Positions 34,164 to 43,776 of a stretch of DNA of 64,000 bases are shown piece by piece. The position numbers and the translations under genes were made by a program. The stretch is from VXYL01 sp963422285. Lineage in GTDB: Bacteria; Pseudomonadota; Gammaproteobacteria; Pseudomonadales; Azotimanducaceae. Numbering within the stretch: position 1 is the stretch's first letter; every line of letters starts with the position of its first letter. The stretch lies in the NCBI GenBank assembly GCA_963422285.2, contig OY729419.2, positions 248,001 through 312,000 on the forward strand. Reading direction: 5' to 3'. The notes below the pieces were generated by a model. That model saw only the letters and a program-made list of their open reading frames with translations, was not told the DNA's origin and searched no databases.

Positions 34164-35739
34164 CTACGACGCCTCGAATCCGTGGCTGGCGAACTTCAGC
34201 GCGCGGCTGTTCTCGGTAACGGCGCGCACCGTCCGGCATCCTCGGCATCGATCTCCAGCGTTGCCGTGACGTTTGCGCCCAAGTGGCCGGACAAGCGAGC
34301 GGTCACTTCGTCCGCTATGCGTCGGGCGTTGGGGCCCGCGCACGCAGGATCCAGGAAGGCCGGACTGTGGCAGCGTCGCGCCTTGGATTCGGGCGACGAG
34401 GCGCCTTGTCCGGGCGGTAGATCGGTCAGCGCATCCGCAACGCCGAGGAACTCCCTTTCGGCGCGTCCGTTCCACGCATCGCCGGGAAGGCGGCGTTTCC
34501 CGCTCCAACTGCCGCAGGACTGTTTCCGGCTTCACCAACAGCGCCGCGCCCGCTGGCGCGACATCCACGTTCCGCGTCGCCTGCAAGCCACGGTAGCGCC
34601 AAGCCGCTCTCCACCGCCCGCGTCAGCACGGCTGGGATACCGGCCGAAATCCGCCACCAGTTGCCGCACCACAGCGGTACCTCGTCCAGGTGCTTGCGCG
34701 GAATGCTTGCAGCCAACGCCGGCACCAGCCCGCCGTCGCTTGCCTGCCCGCGCTGCGGATGCACCGCTCGTCGTCTGCGGCGTGGCATTCGGCAGGAAAC
34801 TTCGCCCGCTGCGCACGACACAGATCAGCGCAGGCGCGGGAACTCGAACCCGCGCGACCGGAAGTCGGCAGCAGGCAGTTTTCCACCAGCTCGGCGGACT
34901 CGGTAAGCGCCTGGGCGAACATGAGAATTGTGTCTCGAAACCGCCGGCTGGCAGATCGCCCTCGTCGTGCAACTGGCGCGCATAGACTACCCATTCGTCG
35001 ATCAGCACCAGCCACGGTCCGCAATCCTTGAACGGTTCCCGCAGCGCGTCGCCCGGTCTGGTGGCGTTCTCGTCGTCCGCCCGCACCTGCTCGAATACCT
35101 CCGCGCCGCCTAGCCGCCAAGCCAACTCGCCCCGCAGTGCGCGCACCTTGGTGCCGTCCGGCTCGATGGCGGGATTGCCGGGCGAAGTCCGGTTGCCCTA
35201 GCACCAAGCACCGCGCCGGAACCACGGATTCCACACCGGCCTCGGCGAGCATGTCGTCCATGCCAGCGAGTTCGTGCGGCGCGAGGCCGGAGTACAGGTG
35301 GTACAGCGCCAGCATGGAGTGCGTTTTGCCGCCGCCGAAATTGGTTTGCATCTGCACCACGGGTCGCCGCCGCTCCCGGCCGGCAGCCGTACTGCGGTGG
35401 GCAAGCGCCCGACCCGCGTCGTCGCTGCCGAGCCGTTCCTGATGCGCCCATCTGTCGCGCCATTCGTGCGGTTCCGAAACCACGCCCGCCCGGTGCGGCC
35501 GAGGGTGCGCCGGAACACGCCGTCCAGGTTTCCCAAATCAGCTTGAGCAGGGCGGCGGCGTCCCATTCGGAGAGGGGTTTGCGCTTGAGCATCGGATCGG
35601 CCGCGAACCACTGCGGCGCGTCGAGTTCTACGGCGCAGGCCTTGATCCGAACGGTGACTTCGCGTTCGACGAACGGCGCGATGCCTCCGCAAAGCAGCTC
35701 CAACGTCTTGCCGACGCGCTCGTGGCTGGTGGTTGCCAT
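34164..35739 (-). pseudogene. Decayed Swt1-HEPN/DUF499 ATPase (anti-phage-associated family)
   Basis: ATG 35739 with GAGAGGA upstream opens MATTSHERVGKTLELLCGGI, the Swt1-type HEPN domain start. The frame then shifts repeatedly. Other minus-strand frames carry QTNFGGGKTHSMLALYHLYS (Walker A of DUF499 ATPases), LVLIDEWVVYARQLHDEGDL (Walker B region), PAVLTRAVESGLALPW and the family ending VRAVTENSRALKF. The 1.58 kb span is about half the normal gene, so large internal deletions have also occurred. NCBI-style annotation names this family anti-phage-associated DUF499 protein. Confidence 0.75.
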
Positions 35740-36051
35740 TGACTGGTCCTCTCGTTCTACGCGGTACGCTTTCCTACGGTTGTCGCGCCAGTCGGGTGAC
35801 TGCCTCTGGACTCGCTCGCTCCGCATGGATGCCTGCAAGGCGCCAATGCCACCGAGCAGAGCTTGGAAGCTGCGGGATCGGCCGCGAACCTTGACGCTCC
35901 CGAAATGCGACAAGGGGCGGACGTAGAACCAGGATGCTTCCGGCGCCAGTTCGACGATGTTCTCAAGGTCCGCGAGGGTTTCCCGCTCGCAGCCCCGGCA
36001 ACGGTGCGCCGGCCGAGCGAGACAGATGCTGTCTCTTCTGCTTGCCAGCAA
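35740..36051 (-). pseudogene. 3' part of a gene upstream of the DUF499 relic
   Basis: An open minus-strand frame reads LADLENIVELAPEASWFYVR, SFQALLGGIGALQASMR and ends PDWRDNRRKAYRVEREDQ just before the DUF499 start. It runs without a stop into MATTSHERV, so its own stop is lost. In intact loci a short protein (for example DUF3780) often precedes DUF499, and this may be its tail; that assignment is a guess. The start is not identifiable. Confidence 0.4.
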
Positions 36052-36174
36052 CGCGCTGGCGAACCCTGCGATGACGCGATCTGCCTGGACGCGCTGGTGG
36101 TCGACGCGACGAACGGCGACCCCGTTGCGCCGCTGGTGGAGGAAGCCGGCGCCCAGCCAATGCCGACTCTCGGC

Positions 36175-37050
36175 CTAGTCCTCCGCCTTCGCGCCCATGC
36201 GCTCCAGGATGCCGTCGAGTTCGTCGAGGTTCGAGTAGCGGATGACGATGCGACCCTTGCCCTTGCTGCCGCTGGCGATGGACACTGGCGCGCCTAGGCG
36301 CTCGCTCAGGCTCCGCTCCAGGCGCCGCGTGTCCGGGTTGGTCGTCGGTTTCTCGGCCGGCTCGCCATGCAGCACCCGCTTGATGAGCGCCTCGGTCTGG
36401 CGCACGGACAAGCCGCCGGAGATCACTCGCCGAGCCATGGCTTCCTGAGCGTCGGCGGCCAACGCCAGCAGGGCTCGGGCATGGCCCATTTCCAGCTCTC
36501 CTTCGTCGAGCAGGTGGCGCACGGCCGGAGCCAAGTTCAGCAGCCGCAGCAGATTGGTCACCGCGACGCGGGACTTGCCGACGGCGTCTCCGACCTGCTC
36601 GTGAGTAAGCGCATACTCTTCAAGCAGCCGTTTCAGGGCGCGAGCTTCCTCCAAGGGTCCCAGGTCCTCGCGCTGGATGTTCTCGACCAACGCCAAGGCG
36701 ATGGCTTGGCGATCGTCGGCTTCCCGCACCACCGCCGGCATCTCGGCCAAGCCGGCCCGCTGGGCAGCGCGCCAGCGACGCTCGCCGGCGATGATCTCGT
36801 AGCCGCCGGCAGGGCGTGGACGGACTACCACCGGTTCGATCACGCCCTGGGCGCGGATGGACTGGGCGAGTTCGTCAATGCCTTCGTCGCGGATGCGAAG
36901 GCGGGGCTGGTGGGGCCCGCGGAACAGGCGATCCACGGGGATGCTGGTAGGCGACGCGGGCCTGCCGGCGGCGTCCTCCGCACCCTCGTCGAACAGTTCC
37001 GGCAGGAGCGCGTCGAGCCCCTTGCCCAAACCGCTTCTGCGCTTGCTCAC
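36175..37050 (-). CDS. parB: Chromosome partitioning protein ParB (CTP-dependent clamp)
   Basis: A 291-residue ParB from ATG 37050. It has the N-terminal CTPase motifs (RRWRAAQRAGL within GERRWRA, the arginine patch) and the helix-turn-helix ALTHEQVGDAVGKSRVAVTN for parS binding. The C-terminal dimer domain ends IVIRYSNLDELDGILERM. ParB loads at parS and spreads near the origin; two parS-like sites are found in recF. The start overlaps the end of parA by 4 bases. Confidence 0.96.
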   Translation of the reverse strand: MSKRRSGLGKGLDALLPELFDEGAEDAAGRPASPTSIPVDRLFRGPHQPRLRIRDEGIDELAQSIRAQGVIEPVVVRPRPAGGYEIIAGERRWRAAQRAGLAEMPAVVREADDRQAIALALVENIQREDLGPLEEARALKRLLEEYALTHEQVGDAVGKSRVAVTNLLRLLNLAPAVRHLLDEGELEMGHARALLALAADAQEAMARRVISGGLSVRQTEALIKRVLHGEPAEKPTTNPDTRRLERSLSERLGAPVSIASGSKGKGRIVIRYSNLDELDGILERMGAKAED

Positions 37051-37904
37051 CGATCTCCGCCTTCGCCGCTGCCCGCTTGTCGCTCGCCGCCGGTAGCCAT
37101 CGGCTCGCCCTTGCCAACTGCTTCAGCCCGGCGGGCCACTTCGCCCGCCAGCGCTCGATACGCCCGCGCTCCCCGGCAATGGACATCGTACAGAATCGCC
37201 GGCAGGCCGTGGCTGGGCGCTTCCGCCAGCCTGACGTTGCGGGGGATGACGGTGCGGAACACCTGGGTACCGAAGTGCTTCAACAGCTGCCGGGACACGT
37301 CGCGGCTCAGGCGGTTGCGAGGGTCGTACATGGTGCGCAGCACGCCCTCGACGACGAGGCCCGGGTTGCCGCGCTGGCGAACGCCGCGCACGGTCAGCAG
37401 CAGCGCGGTCAGACCTTCCAGGGAGTAGTACTCGCACTGCATGGGGATCAGCACACCGTGAGCGGCCATCAGCGCATTCAGCGTCAACACGTTCAGCGAC
37501 GGCGGGCAGTCGATGAGCACGAACTCGAAGGTGGCATCAACGGCATCGAGCTGGGAGCGCAGCCGCACGGTGCGATCCCGGGCAGCCAGCAGTGTCACTT
37601 CCGCGGCGGTCAAATCGCCGTTGGCGGGAATGAGCGTGAAGCCGGCCGGCGATGGCCGGGCGACGGTTTCGAAGGCGGCGCGTTCCGCCAGCCACTCCTG
37701 GGCGCTACCGCGCGGGCCGCCCGGCGAGTCGTCGTCCAGGGCGTTCTTGTCGATGCCGGCGCCCATGGTGGCGTTGCCCTGGGGGTCCAGGTCCACCAGC
37801 AGCGTCCGGGCGCCGTCGGCGGCCAAGCCAGCGGCCAAGTTGACGGCGGTGGTGGTCTTGCCGACGCCGCCCTTCTGGTTCGCTATCGCTATCCGCCTTG
37901 CCAT
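37047..37904 (-). CDS. parA: Chromosome partitioning ATPase ParA (Soj)
   Basis: A 285-residue deviant Walker ATPase from ATG 37904. MARRIAIANQKGGVGKTTTA has the KGGVGKT P-loop with the signature first Lys. DLDPQGNATMG (Walker A' Asp) and VLIDCPPSL follow. ParA moves ParB-parS complexes on the nucleoid. The order rsmG-parA-parB beside mnmG is the standard origin-proximal arrangement. The start overlaps the 3' end of rsmG. Confidence 0.96.
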   Translation of the reverse strand: MARRIAIANQKGGVGKTTTAVNLAAGLAADGARTLLVDLDPQGNATMGAGIDKNALDDDSPGGPRGSAQEWLAERAAFETVARPSPAGFTLIPANGDLTAAEVTLLAARDRTVRLRSQLDAVDATFEFVLIDCPPSLNVLTLNALMAAHGVLIPMQCEYYSLEGLTALLLTVRGVRQRGNPGLVVEGVLRTMYDPRNRLSRDVSRQLLKHFGTQVFRTVIPRNVRLAEAPSHGLPAILYDVHCRGARAYRALAGEVARRAEAVGKGEPMATGGERQAGSGEGGDR

Positions 37905-38638
37905 CGCATTGTCTCGGCGCTCGATGCACAAGACGCCGGCGCCGCCCGCGTCCGAACCGCGGTCACCCAGCCAATCCCGTCTCGTTCGGCCTGTCGAACC
38001 TCCCCGTCCTCGAACAACGTCGCGGCCAACGGTTCCCGGGATTGCAGCAGCGCCACGCCGGTACCGGGTGCCAGCAGGCCGCGCATCAGTCGCCACGCCG
38101 CGGCCGGCGCCGCCACGGCACGGGCGGCGACGGTATCGAACAACGCCACCGGGCGATATCGGGCCGCATCGAGAGCTACCACTTCGACGTTGCCGAGTTC
38201 GAGGTCGATGACCACTTGGCGCAGAAACCGGCTCTTGCGCCGACTGCGCTCGACGAGCACGACCCGCGACTCGGGCCGAGCGATGGCAAGGGGCACACCG
38301 GGAAATCCAGCCCCGGAACCGACATCGGCCAGGGAACCCGACCACCACGGCAGCAGCGTCAAGCTGTCGAGGGTGTGCCGTTCCCGCAGGCGCCCGGCGT
38401 CGCGGCGGGAAACCAAGCCGTGGCGCGGATTCCAGCGGCGTACCAGCGCCTCGAATGCCGCCAGCTTCGCCCAGGCGACAGGCGACTCGACGGGCGACTG
38501 CTCGCAACGAATCGGATCTCCGCCGGACGACGACCCTTCGCCCCGCCGAGGCGATTTCTCGTCGCCAGAACCAATGGGCGATCGCAAGGCGGTCGCGTTG
38601 TCAGGCTCTGCACCGTTCACGACTGCCGCGTTTGGCAT
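37889..38638 (-). CDS. rsmG: 16S rRNA (guanine-527-N7)-methyltransferase
   Basis: A 249-residue methyltransferase from ATG 38638. The core has NPRHGLVSRRDAGRLRERHT (the WNxxxNLTxxxD region), LADVGSGAGFPGVPLAIARP (SAM loop) and VVLVERSRRKSRFLRQV. The first 50 residues (PNAAVVNGAEPDNATALRSP onward) are a low-complexity extension absent from most homologs. The start overlaps the 3' end of mnmG by 38 bases, so a later start is possible. Confidence 0.92.
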   Translation of the reverse strand: MPNAAVVNGAEPDNATALRSPIGSGDEKSPRRGEGSSSGGDPIRCEQSPVESPVAWAKLAAFEALVRRWNPRHGLVSRRDAGRLRERHTLDSLTLLPWWSGSLADVGSGAGFPGVPLAIARPESRVVLVERSRRKSRFLRQVVIDLELGNVEVVALDAARYRPVALFDTVAARAVAAPAAAWRLMRGLLAPGTGVALLQSREPLAATLFEDGEVRQAERDGIGWVTAVRTRAAPASCASSAETMRWQGG

Positions 38639-40496
38639 GCACGAGCAGCAGCGACAGCGCCGCCGGAGTGACGCCGGGCACGCGTCCCGCGGCGGCGATG
38701 TTGGCGGGACGACGCAGCCGCAGCTTCTCCTTGAGTTCGTTGGACAGGCCGGAAATGCCGTCGTAGTCGAAGTCCGAAGGCAGGGGCACCTCCTCGTGGG
38801 CCCGGACGCGGGCGATCTCGTCGTCCTGGCGGCGCAGGTAGCCTTCGTACTTGACGTCGATTTCCAATTGCGCGAGGACGGCGTCGTCCACCGGCACCGA
38901 ACCCGCCGCCGTCAGCGCGGCGGCTACGGCCTCGGCATGGATGTCCGGTCGCTTCAGCAGTTCGATCAGCGAGGTCGGAGTGGCGACCGCTTCTCCGGTC
39001 GCCGCTTCGATGGCCGCGGCGAGGTCGCCGCCCGGCACTGCCACGATACCGGCCAAGTGCGCCGCGCCCTCTTCCAGGGCTCGTTTCCGGGCCGAGAAGA
39101 CGCGCCACCGTTCGTCGTCCACCAAGCCCAGAGAGCGGCCCTTGGCGGTCAGGCGCAGATCGGCGTTGTCCTGACGCAGTCGCAGTCGGTACTCGGCGCG
39201 GCTGGTGAACATCCGGTAGGGCTCGGTGACGCCGAGGGTGACCAGATCGTCCACCAGCACACCGAGGTAGGCATCGAATCGTTCGGGATGCCAGGGAGGC
39301 TCGCCGGCCGCAGCCCGGGCCGCGTTCAGCCCGGCCAGCAAACCCTGGGCCGCGGCTTCCTCGTAGCCCGTGGTGCCGTTGATCTGGCCGGCAAAGTAGA
39401 GGCCGCCGATGCAGCGGGTCTCCAAGGTGGGCTGCAGGTCGCAGGGATCGAAGTAGTCGTACTCGATGGCGTAGCCTGGGCGGGTGATGTGCGCGTTCTC
39501 GAAGCCGCGAATGCTGCGCACCGCGGCCACCTGCACGTCGAACGGTAGGCTGGTGGAGATGCCGTTGGGATACAGCTCGTGGGTGTCCAGCCCCTCGGGC
39601 TCCACGAACACCTGGTGCGAATCCCGATCCGCGAACCGCACCACCTTGTCTTCGATGGAGGGGCAGTAGCGCGGCCCAACGCCTTCGATGACGCCGGTAT
39701 GCATGGGCGAACGATCGAGGCCGGCGCGGACGATGTCGTGGGTCGCGGCATTGGTGTGGGTGATGTGGCACGACACTTGGCGCGGATGCGCGGCCGGCGT
39801 CGACAGGAACGACATCGCAGGCCGCGGCGAATCGCCCGGCTGCGTGTCCAGAACGCTGAAATCGACACTGCGGCCGTCCAGCCGCGGCGGCGTACCGGTC
39901 TTCAGCCGATCGACGCGCAAGGGCAGGGCGCGCAGGCGCTCGGCGAGGGCGTTGGCGGGCGCGTCGCCGGCGCGTCCGCCGGCTTGGTTGGCGAGGCCGA
40001 TGTGGATGCGTCCGCCTAGGAAGGTTCCGGTAGTCAGCACCACGCGATCGGCCTCGAAGCGCAGACCCATCTGGGTATCGACGCCGCGCACGCGATCCAC
40101 CCGCACGGCCAAGTCCACCACGGACTGCTGGAACACCGCCAGATTGCGCTGGTTCTCCACCAGGGAACGAATGGCGTTCTTGTACAACACTCGATCGGCC
40201 TGGGCGCGCACGGCCCGCACAGCAGGGCCCTTGCGGGCATTCAAGGTGCGGAACTGGATGCCGGCCCGATCGGCGGCGACGGCCATGGTGCCGCCCAAGG
40301 CGTCGATCTCGCGCACCAAGTGGGTCTTGCCGATGCCGCCAATGGCGGGATTGCAAGACATCTGGCCTATGGTCTCGACGCTCTGGGTGAGCAGCAGCGT
40401 CGACGCGCCGGCGCGGGCCGAGGCCAGGGCCGCCTCGGTGCCGGCATGGCCGCCGCCGACGACGACGACGTCGAAGCGTTGCGGATAGATCGTCAT
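38601..40496 (-). CDS. mnmG: tRNA U34 carboxymethylaminomethyl modification enzyme MnmG
   Basis: FAD-dependent subunit of the MnmE-MnmG complex, 631 residues from ATG 40496. The dinucleotide motif VVVVGGGHAGTEAALASARA, GQMSCNPAIGGIGKTHLVRE and GLYFAGQINGTTGYEEAAAQG are diagnostic. The frame is open upstream through a repeat, but homology begins at this ATG. It lies downstream of mnmE with about 200 bases between, filled by a tandem repeat. Confidence 0.97.
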   Translation of the reverse strand: MTIYPQRFDVVVVGGGHAGTEAALASARAGASTLLLTQSVETIGQMSCNPAIGGIGKTHLVREIDALGGTMAVAADRAGIQFRTLNARKGPAVRAVRAQADRVLYKNAIRSLVENQRNLAVFQQSVVDLAVRVDRVRGVDTQMGLRFEADRVVLTTGTFLGGRIHIGLANQAGGRAGDAPANALAERLRALPLRVDRLKTGTPPRLDGRSVDFSVLDTQPGDSPRPAMSFLSTPAAHPRQVSCHITHTNAATHDIVRAGLDRSPMHTGVIEGVGPRYCPSIEDKVVRFADRDSHQVFVEPEGLDTHELYPNGISTSLPFDVQVAAVRSIRGFENAHITRPGYAIEYDYFDPCDLQPTLETRCIGGLYFAGQINGTTGYEEAAAQGLLAGLNAARAAAGEPPWHPERFDAYLGVLVDDLVTLGVTEPYRMFTSRAEYRLRLRQDNADLRLTAKGRSLGLVDDERWRVFSARKRALEEGAAHLAGIVAVPGGDLAAAIEAATGEAVATPTSLIELLKRPDIHAEAVAAALTAAGSVPVDDAVLAQLEIDVKYEGYLRRQDDEIARVRAHEEVPLPSDFDYDGISGLSNELKEKLRLRRPANIAAAGRVPGVTPAALSLLLVHAKRGSRERCRA

Positions 40497-40579
40497 GATG
40501 CGCTGAACCGCCAAAGGGTAGGAACGGGCAGCGATTATACGCTCGAAGGAAGCGTTCCACCTCACAGGGCCCGCTTGGG

Positions 40580-40717
40580 GGCATTCGCTACGCGAACCGG
40601 GGCGACCCGCGCCCGCGGATCGCGTCACTCGCCGACGCAAGCCCGGGCCGACCGCCGGCGATTCGCCGCGCGAATCGGGGCGACCCGCACCCGCGGGTCG
40701 CGTCACTTGCCGACGCA
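40580..40717. repeat. Tandem 60-bp repeat at the mnmE 3' end with hairpins
   Basis: Two 60-base copies, 40580-40639 and 40658-40717, match at about 52 positions. Copy 2 includes the last five codons of mnmE (CVGK and the stop). Copy 1 mimics them as CVGE and a stop. Each copy contains two nested palindromes: GATTCGC/GCGAATC and GCGACCCGC/GCGGGTCGC in copy 2. This looks like a duplicated REP-like or terminator element. Confidence 0.75.
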
Positions 40718-42064
40718 GAAGCTGCGGAAGATTTCGCCGAGCAGGTCATCAACGCCGGTGGCACCGACGATTTCGCCGAGACGACGCTGAACGTGTCGCA
40801 GTTCTTCGGCGGCGAGATCGCCAAAGCCTTCGCCGACGCGAAGCCGGGCAGCAGCGACGTGTCGCGCCGCGCCGGTCAGGGCGTCCAAGTGGCGCTTGCG
40901 CGCCAGATACGCGCCCTCGGTCGGAGTGGTATCAACGGTTTCGATCATGGCCGCACGCAAGTCGTCCAAGCCGGTGCCAGTGAGTGCCGAAACCCGCACC
41001 CTCCGGACGGCACCCTGAACCCGGCCGGCCGGCCGGCCGCTGAGGTCCGCTTTGTTTCCGACGATCAACACCCGTTCCTCCGGCACCTCGATATCGAGCG
41101 GCGGGCGAACGGGACTGCGAAGGCTGTCGTCTTCCACCGCCAGCACCAGATCCGCTCGCCGGGCCGCGGCCCGGGCCCGTTCCACACCGATGGTTTCCAC
41201 GACGTCCCCTCCCGTTCGCAGCCCGGCGGTGTCGGTGAGCCGCACCGGCACGCCGTCGACTTCAATGTCCGCGGACAACAAATCCCGAGTGGTGCCGGGG
41301 ATGTCGGTGACGATGGCGCGATTCTCGGCCAGCAGCCGATTCATCAGGCTGGACTTGCCGACATTGGGCGGCCCGGCGATCACCACGTCGAGACCGTCGC
41401 GCAGCACTTGGCCGCGATGGGAATCGGCCACCAAGGCGGAGACCGAGGCCGCGATGGCGTCAAGGCGGACGACGACATCGGAATCGGCGAGAAAGTCTAT
41501 CTCCTCCTCGGCGAAATCGATGGCCGCTTCCAAGTAGGCGCGCACCTCCAGCACCGCCCGGTCGATGGTGGCGACGCGCTGCGAGAACTCGCCCGTCAAG
41601 GACCGCATGGCCGAACGCGCCGCCTGCTGGGAAGAACTGTCGATGAGATCGGCCACGGCTTCCGCTTGCGCAAGATCGATCTTGTCGTTGAGGAACGCCC
41701 GCTCGGTGAACTCTCCTGGTCGAGCCAGCCGCGCCCCGAGTGCGAAAACCCGTTCCAGCAGCCGATCCATTACCGCGGGGCCGCCATGGCCTTGCAGTTC
41801 GAGCACGGCTTCGCCAGTGAACGAATGCGGGGCTGGAAAGAACAGGGCGATGCCGCGATCGATGGCACCGCCATCGGCATCGCGAAAGTCGGCCAGCAGG
41901 GCGCGCCGGGGCGCGGGCACCCGACCCACCATCCGCCGCGCGATCTCTGCCGCCTCCACGCCGGATACCCGCACCACGCCGATGCCGCCGCGGCCGGGCG
42001 GGGTGGCGACCGCGGCAATGGTTTCCCGAGCAGCGATCCTTCGGCTCCGTCGCCCAGCGTCCAG
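40703..42064 (-). CDS. mnmE: tRNA modification GTPase MnmE
   Basis: Partner of MnmG for cmnm5U34 synthesis. It has the N-terminal formyl-THF-binding domain (ETIAAVATPPGRGGIGVVRV), the G domain (AGPPNVGKSSLMN, DIPGTTRD, DTAGLR, NKAD) and the C-terminal CVGK with the essential Cys. No ATG, GTG or TTG lies upstream of the conserved ETIAAVATPPG segment. The frame directly follows the yidC TAG in the same phase. Possible starts are CTG 42064, ATC 42037 or ATT 42019; GTG 41977 would delete the first conserved motif. I give the CTG as the outer limit. Confidence 0.9.
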   Translation of the reverse strand: MDAGRRSRRIAARETIAAVATPPGRGGIGVVRVSGVEAAEIARRMVGRVPAPRRALLADFRDADGGAIDRGIALFFPAPHSFTGEAVLELQGHGGPAVMDRLLERVFALGARLARPGEFTERAFLNDKIDLAQAEAVADLIDSSSQQAARSAMRSLTGEFSQRVATIDRAVLEVRAYLEAAIDFAEEEIDFLADSDVVVRLDAIAASVSALVADSHRGQVLRDGLDVVIAGPPNVGKSSLMNRLLAENRAIVTDIPGTTRDLLSADIEVDGVPVRLTDTAGLRTGGDVVETIGVERARAAARRADLVLAVEDDSLRSPVRPPLDIEVPEERVLIVGNKADLSGRPAGRVQGAVRRVRVSALTGTGLDDLRAAMIETVDTTPTEGAYLARKRHLDALTGAARHVAAARLRVGEGFGDLAAEELRHVQRRLGEIVGATGVDDLLGEIFRSFCVGK

Positions 42065-42070
42065 GCCGGT

Positions 42071-43774
42071 CTACGCGGTCGCGGAAGCCCGCTCGATCTG
42101 CCGCGTCACGAACCACTGCTGGGCCAGCGACAGGACGTTGTTGACCAGCCAGTACAGCACCAGCCCTGCCGGGAAGAACACGAACAGCACGGTGAACAGG
42201 ATCGGCATGGCCTTCATCACCCGCGCCTGCATGGGATCAGGCGGCGGCGGATGCAGCAGCTGCATGGCAAAGAACGAGGCGCCGTACAGCAGCGGAAGCA
42301 CGAAAAAAGGATCCGGCGCCGCCAAGTCCTCGATCCACAGCGCGAATGGCGCATGGCGCAGCTCGACGCTTTCGTACAGCACCCAGTACAGGGCGAAGAA
42401 CACCGGCATCTGCAACAGCAGCGGCAGACAGCCGCTGAACGGATTGGCGCCTTCCTTGCGGTACAGCGCCATCATCTCCTGGGAGAGCTTCTGCCGATCG
42501 CCGGCGTGGCGTTCCTGCAGCCGCTTCACCTGCGGAGCCACCTTCTTCATCCTGGCCATGGAGCGAAAGCCGGCGGATGCCAGCGGGTAGAGCAGCAGCT
42601 TGACGCCGAGGGTGAGCAGGATGATGGCAAGGCCCCAGTTGCCTACCGCCGAGTGGATCCCATCCAGCACGTAGAACAAGGGCACGGACAGCCACCACAG
42701 CAGCCCGTAGTCCACGGTGAGGTAGAGATTGGGCGCGACTCCATCCAGCAGCTTCTGGATCTTCGGCCCGGCATAGAAGCGGGCGCTGGCGGTACCGCGC
42801 TGCCCCGGCGCGACGACGATTTCCGGTCCGACATAGCCGACGGCATAGTTGCCATCGCCGAGCCGCCGCCCATTGTAAGTATTCACTTCGTCTCGATCGC
42901 CTACCCAAGCAGTGAGGAAGTAATGCTGTAGCATGGCCGCCCAGCCACCGCGCACTTCCGTCCGGAACGGCCCGTCGTCGAGATCGTCGAAATCGATCTT
43001 CTCGTAGCGCGAATCCGCCGTGGTGAAGGCGGCGCCTACGTAGGGCCGCGGCCCCATGCCGAAGCCCTCGCTGGCCTCCGGCCGAGTGGCGTCCCGCTTC
43101 AGTTGTGCGAACAACTGGACTCGGAACTCTGCCGTCGCGTCATTGTCGATCTCGTGCTCGACGGTGACCACGTAGTCCTTCGCGCTGAACAGAAAGCGCT
43201 TACGAAGCGTCACGCCGTCCGCTTGGCGGCGCAACGTCACCTGGACAGTCCCTTCGTCGACGGCGTAGTCGCTCGCCGACGCGGCATAGAGCGGCCGGGA
43301 ACCGGCCTTGTCCCAGCCGTCTCGGCCGATGAGACCGCTCTGGGCGATGTAGACGTGGTCCTTGCGCTGATCGAGCAGGTGGACCGGCACGTCTCCGTCG
43401 AGGTCCGCCAAGTACTGGGGAAGACGCAAACCGACGATGTCGCCACCTAAGCGGTCGATCCAGGCCTCCAAGGTCGGCGTTCGCACATGCACCAACCGCG
43501 AATCGTCCGCATCTCGTTCCCCGACGCGGACGCGCTCGGTGCCGAAAAACTCCTCGCCGGGCACATCGTCCGTCACGGGCCGCACAGGGAGATCGTCCGT
43601 CAACGGCCGTTGCGGTACCGACGGTCGGCCGCCGTCCACGACGACGGGCGCGACATCGGGAGCCGACTTGCCGGCCGAGCGCCCGTAGTCCTGGTTCCAG
43701 GCGTAGACCAGCAGGTAGCCCAGTACGCCCAAGGCGATCAACAGGACGATGCGCTGTATTTCAGCGGACGGCAC
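42071..43774 (-). CDS. yidC: Membrane protein insertase YidC
   Basis: A 567-residue inner-membrane insertase from ATG 43774. It starts with a membrane segment (IQRIVLLIALGVLGYLLVYAW), then a large periplasmic beta-supersandwich. The conserved C-terminal helices include NWGLAIILLTLGVKLLLYPL, ANPFSGCLPLLLQMPVFFAL and PAGLVLYWLVNNVLSLAQQW. It forms a unit with yidD-rnpA-rpmH. Its stop is 7 bases from the outermost possible mnmE start. Confidence 0.96.
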   Translation of the reverse strand: MPSAEIQRIVLLIALGVLGYLLVYAWNQDYGRSAGKSAPDVAPVVVDGGRPSVPQRPLTDDLPVRPVTDDVPGEEFFGTERVRVGERDADDSRLVHVRTPTLEAWIDRLGGDIVGLRLPQYLADLDGDVPVHLLDQRKDHVYIAQSGLIGRDGWDKAGSRPLYAASASDYAVDEGTVQVTLRRQADGVTLRKRFLFSAKDYVVTVEHEIDNDATAEFRVQLFAQLKRDATRPEASEGFGMGPRPYVGAAFTTADSRYEKIDFDDLDDGPFRTEVRGGWAAMLQHYFLTAWVGDRDEVNTYNGRRLGDGNYAVGYVGPEIVVAPGQRGTASARFYAGPKIQKLLDGVAPNLYLTVDYGLLWWLSVPLFYVLDGIHSAVGNWGLAIILLTLGVKLLLYPLASAGFRSMARMKKVAPQVKRLQERHAGDRQKLSQEMMALYRKEGANPFSGCLPLLLQMPVFFALYWVLYESVELRHAPFALWIEDLAAPDPFFVLPLLYGASFFAMQLLHPPPPDPMQARVMKAMPILFTVLFVFFPAGLVLYWLVNNVLSLAQQWFVTRQIERASATA

Positions 43775-43776
43775 GG

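Noticed and set aside
40793..42931. Long forward frame (712 codons) opposite mnmE and yidC
   Set aside because: Antisense to two conserved genes and no family features.
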